Counted from the stretch's first letter, positions 23,414 through 31,808 are shown. The stretch: 32,965 nt of DNA from DASYRM01 sp036004405 (GCA_036004405.1 DASYRM010000044.1:1-32965); one strand, 5' to 3'. Notes: a model not told the origin generated them from the sequence alone. Made by a program: numbers and translations.

Positions 23414-25122
23414 GCCCGGGGCCTCCGACTTTCGCTTTCGCCTTTCGCCGCCTGTTTGACTTTCGCCCCCATCCCCCCACCGCCCAACAGCTCGCGCGCA
23501 CTGGCGCGCGTTGCCTCCGAGGCCCTCGATCCAGCCAGCATGCGCGCGAGTTCGTCCACGCGCTGATCTTGACCCAGTGGGGTGACCGCTGTCACGGTCC
23601 GCCCGCCGGTCACGCGCTTCTCGACCGCGCACTGCGTGGTGGCGCGAGCGGCGATCGGCGCCAGATGGGTGATGCACAGCACCTGGTAGCGGGCGCCGAG
23701 CTCGCGCAGCAGCGCGCCCACGGCCTCGGCCGCCCGTCCGCCGATGCCGGCGTCCACCTCGTCGAAGATGAGGGTCTTCCGCCCGCCTGCCTGCGCACTT
23801 CCCCGCTCCGGCCGGCGCGTGCCGTGGGTCCGCAGCGCGAGCATGATCCTCGACAGCTCGCCGCCGGACGCGATGCGCGCGAGGGGCCGCGGATCCTCGC
23901 CCGGGTTCGGCGAGACGTAGAACTCGACGCGATCGATCCCTTGCGCCTCCCACCGATCGGGCTCCGCCTCGATCGACTCGAACCGGACATCGAAGCGCGT
24001 CTCGGCCATCGCGAGATCCGCCAGGAGCGCCTTGAGACCCTTTGCGAACGGGATGGCGGCGCGGCGGCGCGCCTGCGACAGCTCCCTGGCGGCAGCCAGA
24101 TAGGCGGTACTCGCGGCGGCCAGCTGCCGCTCGATGTCGCCCGATTCCTCGTCGCCACCGGTGAGTCTTGCCACCTCGGCGCGGAGCGCCTGCCCCCTGG
24201 CGATGACCTCCTCGAGGGTGGGACCATACTTCCGCTTCAGGCGCTCGATTCGGGCCAGCCGATCGTCGACCTGCTGCAGCTTCGCCGGCGAGGCGTCCAC
24301 GCCGTCGGCATACGTTCGAAGGAACGAGGCCAGATCCTCCAGCTGCGCCTTCATCGATCCCCGCGCCTCGAGGTGGGGCGCGAACGCAGGATCCAGCCCT
24401 GCCAGCTCCTCTACCTTTCTCCAGACGCTGACGAGCTGCGTGAGCGCGGCCCGCTCGTCGTCATACAGCTCGCCGTAGGTGGTACGGCACAGGCCGTCCA
24501 CTCGCTCCGCGTTCGCGAGCACCCGCTGCGCCGCCTCGAGCTCCGCGTCCTCGGCCGCCGCCGGCTTGACCGCGTCGATCTCCGCCAGCTGGAAACGGAC
24601 CAGCTCCAGCCTCGCCGCCCGCTCGCGCGCATCCATCGACGCGCCAGCCAGCCGATCGCGCAGTTCCCGTACGCGCGCATATAGCGAAGCCACATCCGCG
24701 GCAGCGGCCTCCAGTCCGGCGTCGGCGTCGAGGAAGCCGAGGTGGGTGGAGGCATCGAGCAGCAGCTGATGTTCGTGCTGGCCATGGAGTTCGACGAGGT
24801 CGGCGGAGACGTCGCGCAGCATGCTCGCCGTCGCCAGAGCCCCATTGACGTTCGAGCGGCTGCGGCCGGCGGCGGTGATCTCGCGCCGGATGAGCACCTC
24901 GGATCCGTCCGGCCGCTCGAAGACCGCTTCGATGGTCGCCGCGTCGGTCCCCGTGCGGACGAGATCGGCCGACGCCCGCCCGCCGAGGAGCAGACCAACC
25001 GCCTCGACGAGGATGGACTTACCGGCGCCGGTCTCCCCCGTGAGGGCGGTGAACCCTGGGTCGAGATCGACCTCGACGGCTTCGATCACCGCCAGGTTGC
25101 GGATGCGAAGCGTACGTAGCAT
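23410..25122 (-). CDS. recN: DNA repair ATPase RecN
   Basis: SMC-like protein for double-strand-break repair, 570 residues, normal for the family. Starts MLRTLRIRNLAVIEAVEVDL with Walker A GETGAGKS at 30-37. Coiled-coil arms occupy about 150-370. The ABC signature ASGGELSR is near 432 and Walker B LIFDEVDAGIGG near 467, followed by the ITHLAPIAA switch region. The C-terminal 40 residues are Lys/Ala-rich. It is first in a coupled run recN-miaB-DUF151. It diverges from the Tol-Pal operon; the upstream gap holds TATGAT (25148-25143 on the minus strand), a possible -10. No recognisable LexA box was found. Confidence 0.96.
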   Translation of the reverse strand: MLRTLRIRNLAVIEAVEVDLDPGFTALTGETGAGKSILVEAVGLLLGGRASADLVRTGTDAATIEAVFERPDGSEVLIRREITAAGRSRSNVNGALATASMLRDVSADLVELHGQHEHQLLLDASTHLGFLDADAGLEAAAADVASLYARVRELRDRLAGASMDARERAARLELVRFQLAEIDAVKPAAAEDAELEAAQRVLANAERVDGLCRTTYGELYDDERAALTQLVSVWRKVEELAGLDPAFAPHLEARGSMKAQLEDLASFLRTYADGVDASPAKLQQVDDRLARIERLKRKYGPTLEEVIARGQALRAEVARLTGGDEESGDIERQLAAASTAYLAAARELSQARRRAAIPFAKGLKALLADLAMAETRFDVRFESIEAEPDRWEAQGIDRVEFYVSPNPGEDPRPLARIASGGELSRIMLALRTHGTRRPERGSAQAGGRKTLIFDEVDAGIGGRAAEAVGALLRELGARYQVLCITHLAPIAARATTQCAVEKRVTGGRTVTAVTPLGQDQRVDELARMLAGSRASEATRASARELLGGGGMGAKVKQAAKGESESRRPRA

Positions 25123-25139
25123 GTGGGCGGAAATCCCAT

Positions 25140-25150
25140 CGTATCATACG
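25140..25150. promoter_or_regulatory. Small palindrome CGTATCATACG between recN and tolQ
   Basis: An 11-bp perfect inverted repeat around a central C, overlapping the possible recN -10 and ending 1 bp before the tol -35. The position suits an operator acting on both promoters, but no known regulator is implied by the sequence. Confidence 0.25.
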
Positions 25151-25151
25151 T

Positions 25152-25180
25152 TTGACAGCATATTTTCCGCATGCTACCCT
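25152..25180 (+). promoter_or_regulatory. Candidate promoter of the tol-pal operon
   Basis: A perfect TTGACA (25152-25157), a 17-bp spacer and TACCCT (25175-25180), which keeps the key first, second and last bases of the -10. It would give a leader of about 45 bases before the tolQ start. Confidence 0.5.
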
Positions 25181-25232
25181 GCTCTGTCTGCGCTGTCCCA
25201 GCGGCGCATTTCGGGTTCTCTCGGAGGATCAA

Positions 25233-25991
25233 TTGAATACGCTCGGCACCCTGCTTCTTGCATTTCAGTTGCAAGAGGGCGCTGCACCTGTACCTGGGAG
25301 TACATCGGTGCTCGACCTCGTGCAGCGCACCGGACCGGTCAACCAGTCCGTGCTCGCGCTGCTCGCGATCCTCTCGATCATTTCGTGGGCGATCATCCTG
25401 CACAAGTCCTGGGCGTACCGCAGCGCGGGACGGCACACGCGCACCTTCCTCGACGTCTTCCGGAAGAGCAGCAAGTTTTCCGAGGTCCAGGCCGTCTGCA
25501 CCACGATTCCCGACAGCCCGCTGGTGGGGGTCTTTCAGGCGGGCTATGCCGAGATCAACGCCCAGCTCCGCTTGACGGCGCCGGCCGGCGCCAGCAATCC
25601 GGCGGCGCCCGCCGCGCGTCCAATCCTCAAAAGCCTGGCCGCCGTGGATCGCGCGCTGCTGCGCGCCTCGGCCGTCGAGGTCAACAAGCTGGAAAAGAAG
25701 GTGACCTTCCTGGCCACAATCGCGAGCGCCGCGCCGTTCATCGGCCTGTTCGGAACCGTGTGGGGCATTCTCGACGCGTTCCAGAAGATCAGCCAGACCG
25801 GCGCCACCAACCTGTCGGTCATCGGCCCCGGTATTTCCGAAGCGCTCGTCGCCACCGCGGCGGGGCTCTTTGCCGCCATCCCCGCGGTGTTCTTCTACAA
25901 CCATTTCACGAGCACCACCAAGGCGCTGGCGTCGGAGATGGACGACTTCTCCCTCGAGTTCCTGAACATCGCCGAGCGCAACTTCACGTAG
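25233..25991 (+). CDS. tolQ: TolQ/ExbB-family proton channel
   Basis: Inner-membrane stator protein that with TolR uses the proton gradient to drive TolA/TonB. 252 residues from a TTG start at 25233, chosen because GGAGG (25223-25227) sits 5 bp upstream; no ATG fits as well. Helix 1 is at about 38-58 (SVLALLAILSIISWAIILHK), helices 2 and 3 at about 160-185 and 205-228, with the conserved GLFGTVWGI and the MotA/TolQ/ExbB core between. First gene of an intact Tol-Pal operon. Confidence 0.92.
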   Translation: MNTLGTLLLAFQLQEGAAPVPGSTSVLDLVQRTGPVNQSVLALLAILSIISWAIILHKSWAYRSAGRHTRTFLDVFRKSSKFSEVQAVCTTIPDSPLVGVFQAGYAEINAQLRLTAPAGASNPAAPAARPILKSLAAVDRALLRASAVEVNKLEKKVTFLATIASAAPFIGLFGTVWGILDAFQKISQTGATNLSVIGPGISEALVATAAGLFAAIPAVFFYNHFTSTTKALASEMDDFSLEFLNIAERNFT

Positions 25992-26000
25992 AAGGGATCC

Positions 26001-26468
26001 GTGCCGAAAGTCCTTCCTGCATCCTCGTCGGGCGGCGGCCACCGGGCCCGCGGCCGCCGCGTGTCGACCACGCTGGCGGAGATCAACGTGATTCCGCTCG
26101 TGGACGTCATGCTCGTGCTCCTCATCATCTTCATGATCGCGGCGCCGATGCTGCAACGCGGCGTCGAAGTGTCGCTGCCGGTGGCAAAACGGTCCCCCGA
26201 GGTCGCGAGTGAGCGTCTGTTCGTGGACGTTCCACTCACCTATCAGAAGGACCGCCGCGTCTTCCTGCTCAAGGAGCCGGTCCGGATCGAAGTGCTCGCC
26301 GAGCGGATCCGTCAGCGGCTGCTGAACCGCAGCGAAAAGGACAAGCAGGTCTTCGTCCGCAGCGACAAGAGTCTGCAGGTGCAAGCGCTCATCGACGTGC
26401 TCGACGCGCTCAAGGCCGGCGGAGTGCAGAACGCCGGCATCGTCACCGATTTCCCGCAGGAGCCATGA
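26001..26468 (+). CDS. tolR: TolR/ExbD-family stator protein
   Basis: A bitopic 155-residue protein from a GTG start 9 bp after tolQ. A basic N-terminus leads to EINVIPLVDVMLVLLIIFMI (about 27-46), the single transmembrane helix, whose Asp (in PLVDVM) is the essential proton-carrying residue of the family. The periplasmic domain includes VFVRSDKSLQVQALIDVLDALKAGG, typical of ExbD/TolR. The stop overlaps the next ATG (ATGA). Confidence 0.93.
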   Translation: MPKVLPASSSGGGHRARGRRVSTTLAEINVIPLVDVMLVLLIIFMIAAPMLQRGVEVSLPVAKRSPEVASERLFVDVPLTYQKDRRVFLLKEPVRIEVLAERIRQRLLNRSEKDKQVFVRSDKSLQVQALIDVLDALKAGGVQNAGIVTDFPQEP

Positions 26469-27223
26469 ACGAGCCGGCCAGCGACGTCATCGCCGGACGC
26501 CTCCGCGTCAACGGCACGCTGATGCCGACGCTGGCGTGGAGCGTCGCCGGGCACGCCGCGGTCGTCGCCTTGATCTGGCTGGCGCCGGCGCGTTCGTCGG
26601 TCGAGCCGACCCGCCTGGTCATGAACGTCAATCTCGGCGGCGCGCCCGGGCCACGCACGGGTGGACTCACGGAGATGGGCGGCCGCGCGGTCCCGGAACC
26701 GCCACCCGAAGCGCCGAAGCCGACGCCGCGGACGCCGCCGCCCCCGCCTCCCGCGCGTCAGCTGACCACGCTGCCGACCGCCAAGCCCGTGCCGCCGCGG
26801 CCCACGCGCACCGAGGCTGCTCCCAGCCGCACACCCGCCGCGCAGGAGCCGCCACGAGATGGCAGCACGCGCGTCGAAACCGGCGCGCGCGGGCAGGGCT
26901 TTGGCCTTGCGACCGGCGGCAACGGCGCCAAGGGCATGGAGGTCGAGAATCCGAACTTCTGCTGCCCCGCCTATCTCGAAGTCGTACGTGCCGCGATCGA
27001 ACGCGCCTGGGTCCGGGCACCCGGAGCCGGCATCGTGACGATGCGGTTCCGCATCTTGCGCAGCGGCATGATCGAGGGCGTCAGCGTCTTCCAGTCGAGC
27101 AACGACCGGTCGATCGACGATGCCGCGCTGCGGGCGCTCGGGCTCACCCAGACGTTGCCGCCGCTGCCGAGAGAGTTTCCCGACAGTAGTCTCGCCCTGC
27201 GCATGAGATTCGAGAACCGTTGA
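26465..27223 (+). CDS. TonB/TolA-like energy transducer
   Basis: A 252-residue protein with one N-terminal transmembrane segment (about 21-40, TLAWSVAGHAAVVALIWLA), a Pro-rich periplasmic spacer (about 75-135) and a C-terminal TonB-type domain (about 165-252, VTMRFRILRSGMIEGVSVFQSS). It lacks the long Ala/Lys helical arm of E. coli TolA and looks more like TonB, but its place between tolR and tolB makes it the functional TolA. A vicinal Cys-Cys pair (NPNFCCPAYLE) lies at the entry to the C-terminal domain. Confidence 0.85.
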   Translation: MNEPASDVIAGRLRVNGTLMPTLAWSVAGHAAVVALIWLAPARSSVEPTRLVMNVNLGGAPGPRTGGLTEMGGRAVPEPPPEAPKPTPRTPPPPPPARQLTTLPTAKPVPPRPTRTEAAPSRTPAAQEPPRDGSTRVETGARGQGFGLATGGNGAKGMEVENPNFCCPAYLEVVRAAIERAWVRAPGAGIVTMRFRILRSGMIEGVSVFQSSNDRSIDDAALRALGLTQTLPPLPREFPDSSLALRMRFENR

Positions 27224-27247
27224 TATGGCGAATACTAAGAAGGACCG

Positions 27248-28645
27248 ATGAGACGACTGCGCACGCACGCCGTTCTGCTGACGATACTCGCCGGCATCGC
27301 GGGGCTCTGGAGTTCGCCGTGGCCGGGAGCTGCTGTGGCCGCCGCGACGGGACAGAACCAGACGCCCGCCCCCTCACAGCAGACGGAAATCGAGCTCGTC
27401 ATCGGCGCCGGCGACGCGGGCACGCCGCCGCGCTACGCCGTGCCTGATTTCGTCGCCGGCTCGCCGGACGCGGCCGAGATCGCCAAAAGCATCGGACAGG
27501 TGCTGTGGGACGACCTCGCGTTCGAGCGCGAGTTCTACCTCATCCCTCGCGATACCTACTCGACCATCCCGCCGGCGCGCTCGCCGGAGCAGGTGCCATT
27601 CGCCGCGTGGCGGGAGCTCGGCGCCGACGCGGTGTTCTTCGGCTCGGTGCAGAAGAGCGGCGACAAGGTCGTCGTGCAGGTGCGGCTGTTCAACGTCCGC
27701 ACCCGCCAGCAGGTGTTCTCCAAGGAATACAGCGGCACGGCATCGAATCCGCGCCTCTACGCCCACACCGTCGCCGACGAAGTGCACCTGCAGCAGCGCG
27801 CGCTGCGCGGGGTGGCGCGCACCAAGCTCACGTTCGTATCGGATCGCAACAAGGAGCGGCTGCTCGGGCCGGTCGACAACCGCGAGGTCAAGGAGATCTA
27901 CATCTCCGACTACGACGGCGCGAACCAGCGCCGGATCACCACCACGCGCCAGCTCAACATCAACCCATCCTGGTCGCCGGACGCAAAGGCGGTCGCCTAC
28001 TCGTCGTATCGCAACCTCACACCCCAGATCTTCCTGTCGCTCATCTATCAGGGCGTGCTGGAGAACGTGACCAAGAACGTCGGCAGCAACTACATGCCGG
28101 TGTTCTCCCCGGACGGCACCAAGCTCGCGTTCGTCTCGAACCGCGACGGCAACACCGAGATCTACGTGATGAATCGCGACGGCTCGAACGTCCGTCGCCT
28201 GACGAACCATCCGGCCTACGAGAGCACGCCGACGTGGTCGCCGAACGGCGCGCAGATCGCGTTCACCTCCGACCGCTCGGGCAAGCCGCAGGTCTACATC
28301 ATGAACGCGGCCGACGGCTCGAACGTGCGGCGGTTGACCGTGAGCGAGAGCTCCGCCGATCGCGCCACGTGGTCCCCGGCACCGTTCAACGAGATTGCCT
28401 ACGCCGCCCAGACCGGGGAGTGGTACGACATCAAGATTCACGATCTTGCGACCGGCATGGTCCGTCAGATCACATTCGGAGAAGGATCGAACGAGAGCCC
28501 GGCGTATTCCCCCAACGGCAAGCACCTGGCCTTCACGTCCACGCGGGCGGGCGGCCTGCAGGTGTTCACCATTGGCCGCGACGGGCGCGGCCTCAAGCAG
28601 ATCACGCGGAGCGGCAACAACCAGACGCCCGCCTGGTCGCAGTAG
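27248..28645 (+). CDS. tolB: Tol-Pal system beta-propeller protein TolB
   Basis: Periplasmic protein of 465 residues that binds Pal and TolA. It has a signal peptide (hydrophobic residues 9-33, ending near AVAAA), an N-terminal domain (about 45-190) with FFGSVQKSGDKVVVQVRLF, and a six-bladed beta-propeller made of WSPD/WSPN-type repeats (NPSWSPDAKAVAYSS, MPVFSPDGTKLAFVS, TPTWSPNGAQIAFTS, SPAYSPNGKHLAFTS). The RBS AAGAAGGA lies just upstream of the ATG. It is separated from tolA by 24 bp. Confidence 0.96.
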   Translation: MRRLRTHAVLLTILAGIAGLWSSPWPGAAVAAATGQNQTPAPSQQTEIELVIGAGDAGTPPRYAVPDFVAGSPDAAEIAKSIGQVLWDDLAFEREFYLIPRDTYSTIPPARSPEQVPFAAWRELGADAVFFGSVQKSGDKVVVQVRLFNVRTRQQVFSKEYSGTASNPRLYAHTVADEVHLQQRALRGVARTKLTFVSDRNKERLLGPVDNREVKEIYISDYDGANQRRITTTRQLNINPSWSPDAKAVAYSSYRNLTPQIFLSLIYQGVLENVTKNVGSNYMPVFSPDGTKLAFVSNRDGNTEIYVMNRDGSNVRRLTNHPAYESTPTWSPNGAQIAFTSDRSGKPQVYIMNAADGSNVRRLTVSESSADRATWSPAPFNEIAYAAQTGEWYDIKIHDLATGMVRQITFGEGSNESPAYSPNGKHLAFTSTRAGGLQVFTIGRDGRGLKQITRSGNNQTPAWSQ

Positions 28646-28674
28646 CCGACATGTTCGCATCGAGGAGCACCGCA

Positions 28675-29262
28675 ATGGTCAGCAGTCGAAGACTGGGAAT
28701 CGCGTTCGCCGTCATCTGTCTCGTGGCCGCCCCGGCGTGCTCGCGCCGCAAGAAGCCCGACACCACGCCGCAGCCGGCGCCAACGATCGAGGCGCCGGCG
28801 GCGGTCACGCCCGCGCCGCCGCCGCCACGGCCGGGCGCGCAACGGGTCGAGGATCTCCAGCCGACGTCGCCAGCTTTGTCGGAGGATTCGGTGGCGAACC
28901 GCTCGCTCGACGAGCTGAATCGCGACTCGCCGCTGCGGCCGGCGTTCTTCGTTCTGGACAGCTCGGATCTCGACGAGGCCGGACGCTCCATCGTCACCGG
29001 CAACGTGGAAGTGCTGAAGAAATACCCGCAGTGGGTGGTGACCATCGAGGGGCACTGCGACGAGCGCGGTACCGCCGAATACAACCTGGCGCTCGGCGAG
29101 CGGCGCGCCTCCGCCGTGAAGACCTACATGGTGTCGCTGGGCATCGCGCCCGATCGGCTGCGAACGGTGAGCTACGGGAAGGAGTTCCCCTTCGACCAGG
29201 CCCACACGGAGGATGCGTGGTCCCAGAACCGGCGCGCCCACTTCGTGATCACGGCAAAATGA
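28675..29262 (+). CDS. pal: Peptidoglycan-associated lipoprotein Pal
   Basis: A 195-residue outer-membrane lipoprotein. The signal peptide ends CLVAAPAC with Cys22 as the lipidated residue. A Pro/Ala-rich tether (about 30-65) leads to an OmpA-type peptidoglycan-binding domain with TIEGHCDERGTAEYNLALGERRA (in two parts, about 122-145). The Asp and Arg residues that grip meso-diaminopimelate are present. Start ATG 28675 is supported by GAGGAG (28662-28667) 7 bp upstream; an in-frame ATG at 28651 lacks such a site. The stop overlaps an upstream ATG of cpoB. Confidence 0.94.
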   Translation: MVSSRRLGIAFAVICLVAAPACSRRKKPDTTPQPAPTIEAPAAVTPAPPPPRPGAQRVEDLQPTSPALSEDSVANRSLDELNRDSPLRPAFFVLDSSDLDEAGRSIVTGNVEVLKKYPQWVVTIEGHCDERGTAEYNLALGERRASAVKTYMVSLGIAPDRLRTVSYGKEFPFDQAHTEDAWSQNRRAHFVITAK

Positions 29263-29273
29263 GAGGGACGACG

Positions 29274-30170
29274 ATGACCATCTCCACGCGCGTTGCAGTC
29301 GCGGCGGTCGGCGTGCTGGCCCTGGCGGCGCACCCGGTCGCGCAGAACCGCGAGCACCAGCAGCAGGCGGCCGAGCTCCGCATCTTGCAGGAAGACCAGC
29401 AGCGGCTCTCGGTCGCCATCGCGCAATTGGCGGAAGCGGTGAAGGCGCTCAGCAGCCGCTTGGACAGCCGGCTGGACGAGGCCGCGGTAGCCACGAAGAA
29501 GGGGTTCGCGGACCAGGAGCTCAGTATCCGCAACATGAGCAGCGACCTGAGCGCCATCCGCGAGCGCACGCAGGAAACCGACACGCGCATCCGCTCGCTG
29601 CGAGACGAAATCGACGCGCTGCGGGGCACGATCTCGAACCTGTCGACCGGCCAGGCGGCACCACCTCCCGCGCCAGGGATCGATACCGCCGCCCCGGTCG
29701 CGGGCGCCGCTCCGGCGCCGGTGTCGGCCGCGCCGCCTGTCGCGACAGGTCCCGCGCCCTCGACGGCAGGGCTGTCGCCGAACCGCATGCTCGATTCGGC
29801 CAAGTCCGACTACTTCGCCGGCCAGTTCCCGCTGGCGATCTCGGGATTCGAGGCGCTCGTGCGCGCCTTCCCGCGCTCCGAAGCTGCGGGTGAAGCGCAG
29901 TTCTACACCGGCGAGAGCTACTACGCCCTGAACAAATGGCGGGAAGCGATCGACGCCTACGGACTGGTGGTGCAGAACTACCGCAACTCGCCGTCGGTGC
30001 CCGACGCCTATCGCAAGCGCGGACAAGCCTACGCGCAGTCCGGCCAGATGGACAAGGCCCGCGAAGCGTGGGAGGCCGTGATCAAGCAATTCCCCGAGAG
30101 CGACGCCGCCCGCCTGGCGAGTCAGGACCTCCAGCGGATCAATCGTACGTCGCCGCCCGCGAAACCATAG
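29274..30170 (+). CDS. cpoB: Tol-Pal accessory protein CpoB/YbgF
   Basis: Periplasmic protein of 298 residues coordinating peptidoglycan synthesis and outer-membrane constriction with Tol-Pal. It has a signal peptide (residues 1-21), a long coiled coil (about 25-120, heptads from HQQQAAELRILQEDQQRL onward), an Ala/Pro linker (about 125-165) and three TPRs (about 175-290: YFAGQFPLAISGFEALVRAFP, FYTGESYYALNKWREAI, YRKRGQAYAQSGQMDKA). The start at 29274 follows GAGAGGG; an ATG at 29259 overlapping pal is also possible. Last gene of the Tol-Pal operon. Confidence 0.92.
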   Translation: MTISTRVAVAAVGVLALAAHPVAQNREHQQQAAELRILQEDQQRLSVAIAQLAEAVKALSSRLDSRLDEAAVATKKGFADQELSIRNMSSDLSAIRERTQETDTRIRSLRDEIDALRGTISNLSTGQAAPPPAPGIDTAAPVAGAAPAPVSAAPPVATGPAPSTAGLSPNRMLDSAKSDYFAGQFPLAISGFEALVRAFPRSEAAGEAQFYTGESYYALNKWREAIDAYGLVVQNYRNSPSVPDAYRKRGQAYAQSGQMDKAREAWEAVIKQFPESDAARLASQDLQRINRTSPPAKP

Positions 30171-30283
30171 GTCCGCCGCGGCGCGAAGCGCCTTCGGGAA
30201 ACGCCGTGACCTCCGCTGTCACGCCCGTGCGCGATCATGATCGCGTCTCGGACCATCACCACACACCGCACCCGAGGCGCGTT

Positions 30284-30292
30284 TGCTATAGG
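30284..30292 (+). promoter_or_regulatory. Possible extended -10 promoter of ssb
   Basis: TGC followed by TATAGG gives an extended -10 (TGnTATA) with no recognisable -35, as is normal for that class. Transcription would start near 30299, giving a leader of about 100 bases that contains three strong hairpins. Confidence 0.4.
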
Positions 30293-30305
30293 CTAACCGT
30301 CTACA

Positions 30306-30384
30306 GCCCGCCCGAAGGGCGGGCAATTTGGAAACTGTGCACGGCCGCAGAAACTGCGGCCGCAGGGACGGCCAGGAGGCCGTC
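30306..30384 (+). ncRNA. Structured 5' leader of ssb: three consecutive hairpins
   Basis: Three perfect stems of 8, 9 and 7 bp with loops of 3, 3 and 4 bases follow one another within 79 bases, just before the ssb Shine-Dalgarno sequence GGAGAGGG (30386-30393). It could be a regulatory leader, a terminator plus leader, or a cluster of repetitive palindromes. No known riboswitch class is recognised. Confidence 0.4.
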
Positions 30385-30399
30385 TGGAGAGGGCTCGAT

Positions 30400-30846
30400 A
30401 TGGGCAGCGTGAACAAGGTGATCCTGGTGGGGAATCTCGGACGTGATGCGGAGCTGCGGTACACGCCGGGCGGCGCGGCCGTCGCCACGTTGAACCTGGC
30501 CACCACGGAGGTCTGGAACGACCGCAACAACCAGCGTCAGGAGAAAACCGAATGGCACCGCGTGGTGCTGTGGGGCAAGCAGGCCGAGAGCCTGCAGGAG
30601 TACCTCACCAAGGGCAAACAGATCTACGTCGAAGGCCGTCTGCAGACGCGGCAGTGGGACGATAAAGACGGCAACAAGCGCTACACCACCGAGATCAAGG
30701 CCGATCGGATCACGCTGCTCGGCGGGGGTGGGGGTGGCGGTGGCGGCCGCGGCGGTGGCGGCATGGAGCGGAGCGCTGGTGGCAGCGGAGGCGGTATGGA
30801 CGAGCCGCCAGTCGAGCCGATCACCGACGACGATATCCCGTTCTAA
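30400..30846 (+). CDS. ssb: Single-stranded DNA-binding protein
   Basis: A 148-residue SSB starting MGSVNKVILVGNLGRD, with the OB-fold (residues 4-107: ELRYTPGGAAVATLNLAT, EWHRVVLWGKQAE, KQIYVEGRLQTRQW), a Gly-rich spacer (about 110-128) and the acidic tip DDDIPF that binds partner proteins. The ATG at 30400 follows a good GGAGAGGG site; the frame is open further upstream through the hairpins but that part has no conserved sequence. Confidence 0.96.
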   Translation: MGSVNKVILVGNLGRDAELRYTPGGAAVATLNLATTEVWNDRNNQRQEKTEWHRVVLWGKQAESLQEYLTKGKQIYVEGRLQTRQWDDKDGNKRYTTEIKADRITLLGGGGGGGGGRGGGGMERSAGGSGGGMDEPPVEPITDDDIPF

Positions 30847-30851
30847 TAGCG

Positions 30852-30871
30852 AACCGGCGTCAAGCCGGTTT
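30852..30871. terminator. Hairpin between convergent ssb and rapZ
   Basis: AACCGGC (30852-30858) pairs with GCCGGTT (30864-30870) around GTCAA, with a third T after the stem. Its position 6 bp after the ssb stop and 20 bp from the rapZ stop suits a bidirectional terminator, though the T tract is short. Confidence 0.5.
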
Positions 30872-30890
30872 GCCAGACACTGCCCGCGAC

Positions 30891-31808
30891 TTACGAATCG
30901 CGGTGTTTGACGCGCAGGCGCACGCCTGGCACCTTCGCCAGGCTGCGCTTGAGCGCTTCGGCAATCATCACCGAGCGATGCCGGCCGCCGGTGCACCCGA
31001 TCGCGATCGTCAGGTAGGCCTTCCCTTCCTTCACGTACTGCGGCAGCGAGAACTCGAGAAACGACGTCAGGCGCCCGATGAACTCGCGCGTTTCGTCGTG
31101 CTTGTGCATGAAGCGCACGACCGCGCGATCGCGGCCGGTCAGGCGCCGCAGCGAATCGACGAAGTGCGGGTTGGGCAGGAAACGGACGTCGAAGACGAGA
31201 TCCGCGTCTTCCGGCAGCCCGTGCTTGAACCCGAAGCTGAGGAGTGTCACCACCATCTCGGCGCGGCCGCGCCCGTCGCGCGACATCTGCATGAAGATGT
31301 CGCGGAGCTCGTGGACGGTCAGCTCCGAGGTGTCCACGATCATGTCGGCCATCGCGCGGATGGCGCTCAGCTTCTCGCGCTCCTCGCGGATGCCTTCCGC
31401 CACCGACCGGTCCGGCGCCATCGGATGCGGCCGGCGGGTCTCGCTGAAGCGCCGTACCAGCGACGCGTGGCTCGCCTCGAGGAAGATGAGGGTCGGTTTC
31501 AGGCCGGGACCCGCCGCCGCCTTCAACTTCTCGAACACCCGCGGGAACTGCCGCAGGAAGTTCCGCTCGCGCACGTCGACGACCAGCGCGATCTTTTCCA
31601 GGCCGGTATCGTCGCGGCTGGCCAGATCGGCAAGCGTCGGAATGAGCTGCGTCGGCAGATTGTCCACGCAGAAGTAGCCGAGGTCCTCGAGCGCCCGCAC
31701 GGCGTGCGTCTTCCCGGAGCCTGACAGCCCGGTGAGGATCACGAAGCGCCGCGTACCGCGTCGGGGCGGCGCCGCGGGCGCGACGCGGCTCTTGGGCGCT
31801 CTGCTCAA
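30891..31808 (-). CDS. rapZ: RNase adapter / nucleotide-binding protein RapZ
   Basis: A 305-residue RapZ/YvcJ-family protein. The N-terminal P-loop GLSGSGKTH is at 26-34, followed by YFCVDNLP near 45-52, a Walker B-like LVVDVR near 76, and a C-terminal domain with VFDVRFLPNPHF and IGCTGGRHRSV, the motif that binds glucosamine-6-phosphate in E. coli. In E. coli RapZ guides RNase E to the sRNA GlmZ; in other bacteria the role differs and is often unknown. The start is a TTG at 31808, one base after the rpoN stop, with no good Shine-Dalgarno, which suggests coupled translation from rpoN. Confidence 0.92.
   Translation of the reverse strand: MSRAPKSRVAPAAPPRRGTRRFVILTGLSGSGKTHAVRALEDLGYFCVDNLPTQLIPTLADLASRDDTGLEKIALVVDVRERNFLRQFPRVFEKLKAAAGPGLKPTLIFLEASHASLVRRFSETRRPHPMAPDRSVAEGIREEREKLSAIRAMADMIVDTSELTVHELRDIFMQMSRDGRGRAEMVVTLLSFGFKHGLPEDADLVFDVRFLPNPHFVDSLRRLTGRDRAVVRFMHKHDETREFIGRLTSFLEFSLPQYVKEGKAYLTIAIGCTGGRHRSVMIAEALKRSLAKVPGVRLRVKHRDS

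Larger units (their letters stand above)
30171..30399. other. Noncoding gap rich in inverted repeats, upstream of ssb
   Basis: No gene. It holds six inverted repeats in order: GGCGC-GAA-GCGCC (30180-30192), CGTGAC/GTCACG (30205-30223), the palindrome CGCGATCATGATCGCG (30230-30245), GCCCGCCC-GAA-GGGCGGGC (30306-30324, followed by AATTT), CGGCCGCAG-AAA-CTGCGGCCG (30342-30362) and GACGGCC-AGGA-GGCCGTC (30367-30384). The first or fourth could end the tol-pal transcript. The last three would lie in the ssb leader. Confidence 0.7.

Noticed and set aside
25123..25151. LexA/SOS box upstream of recN
   Set aside because: Neither CTGT-N8-ACAG nor the Gram-positive CGAAC/GTTCG pattern is present; only an unrelated 11-bp palindrome.
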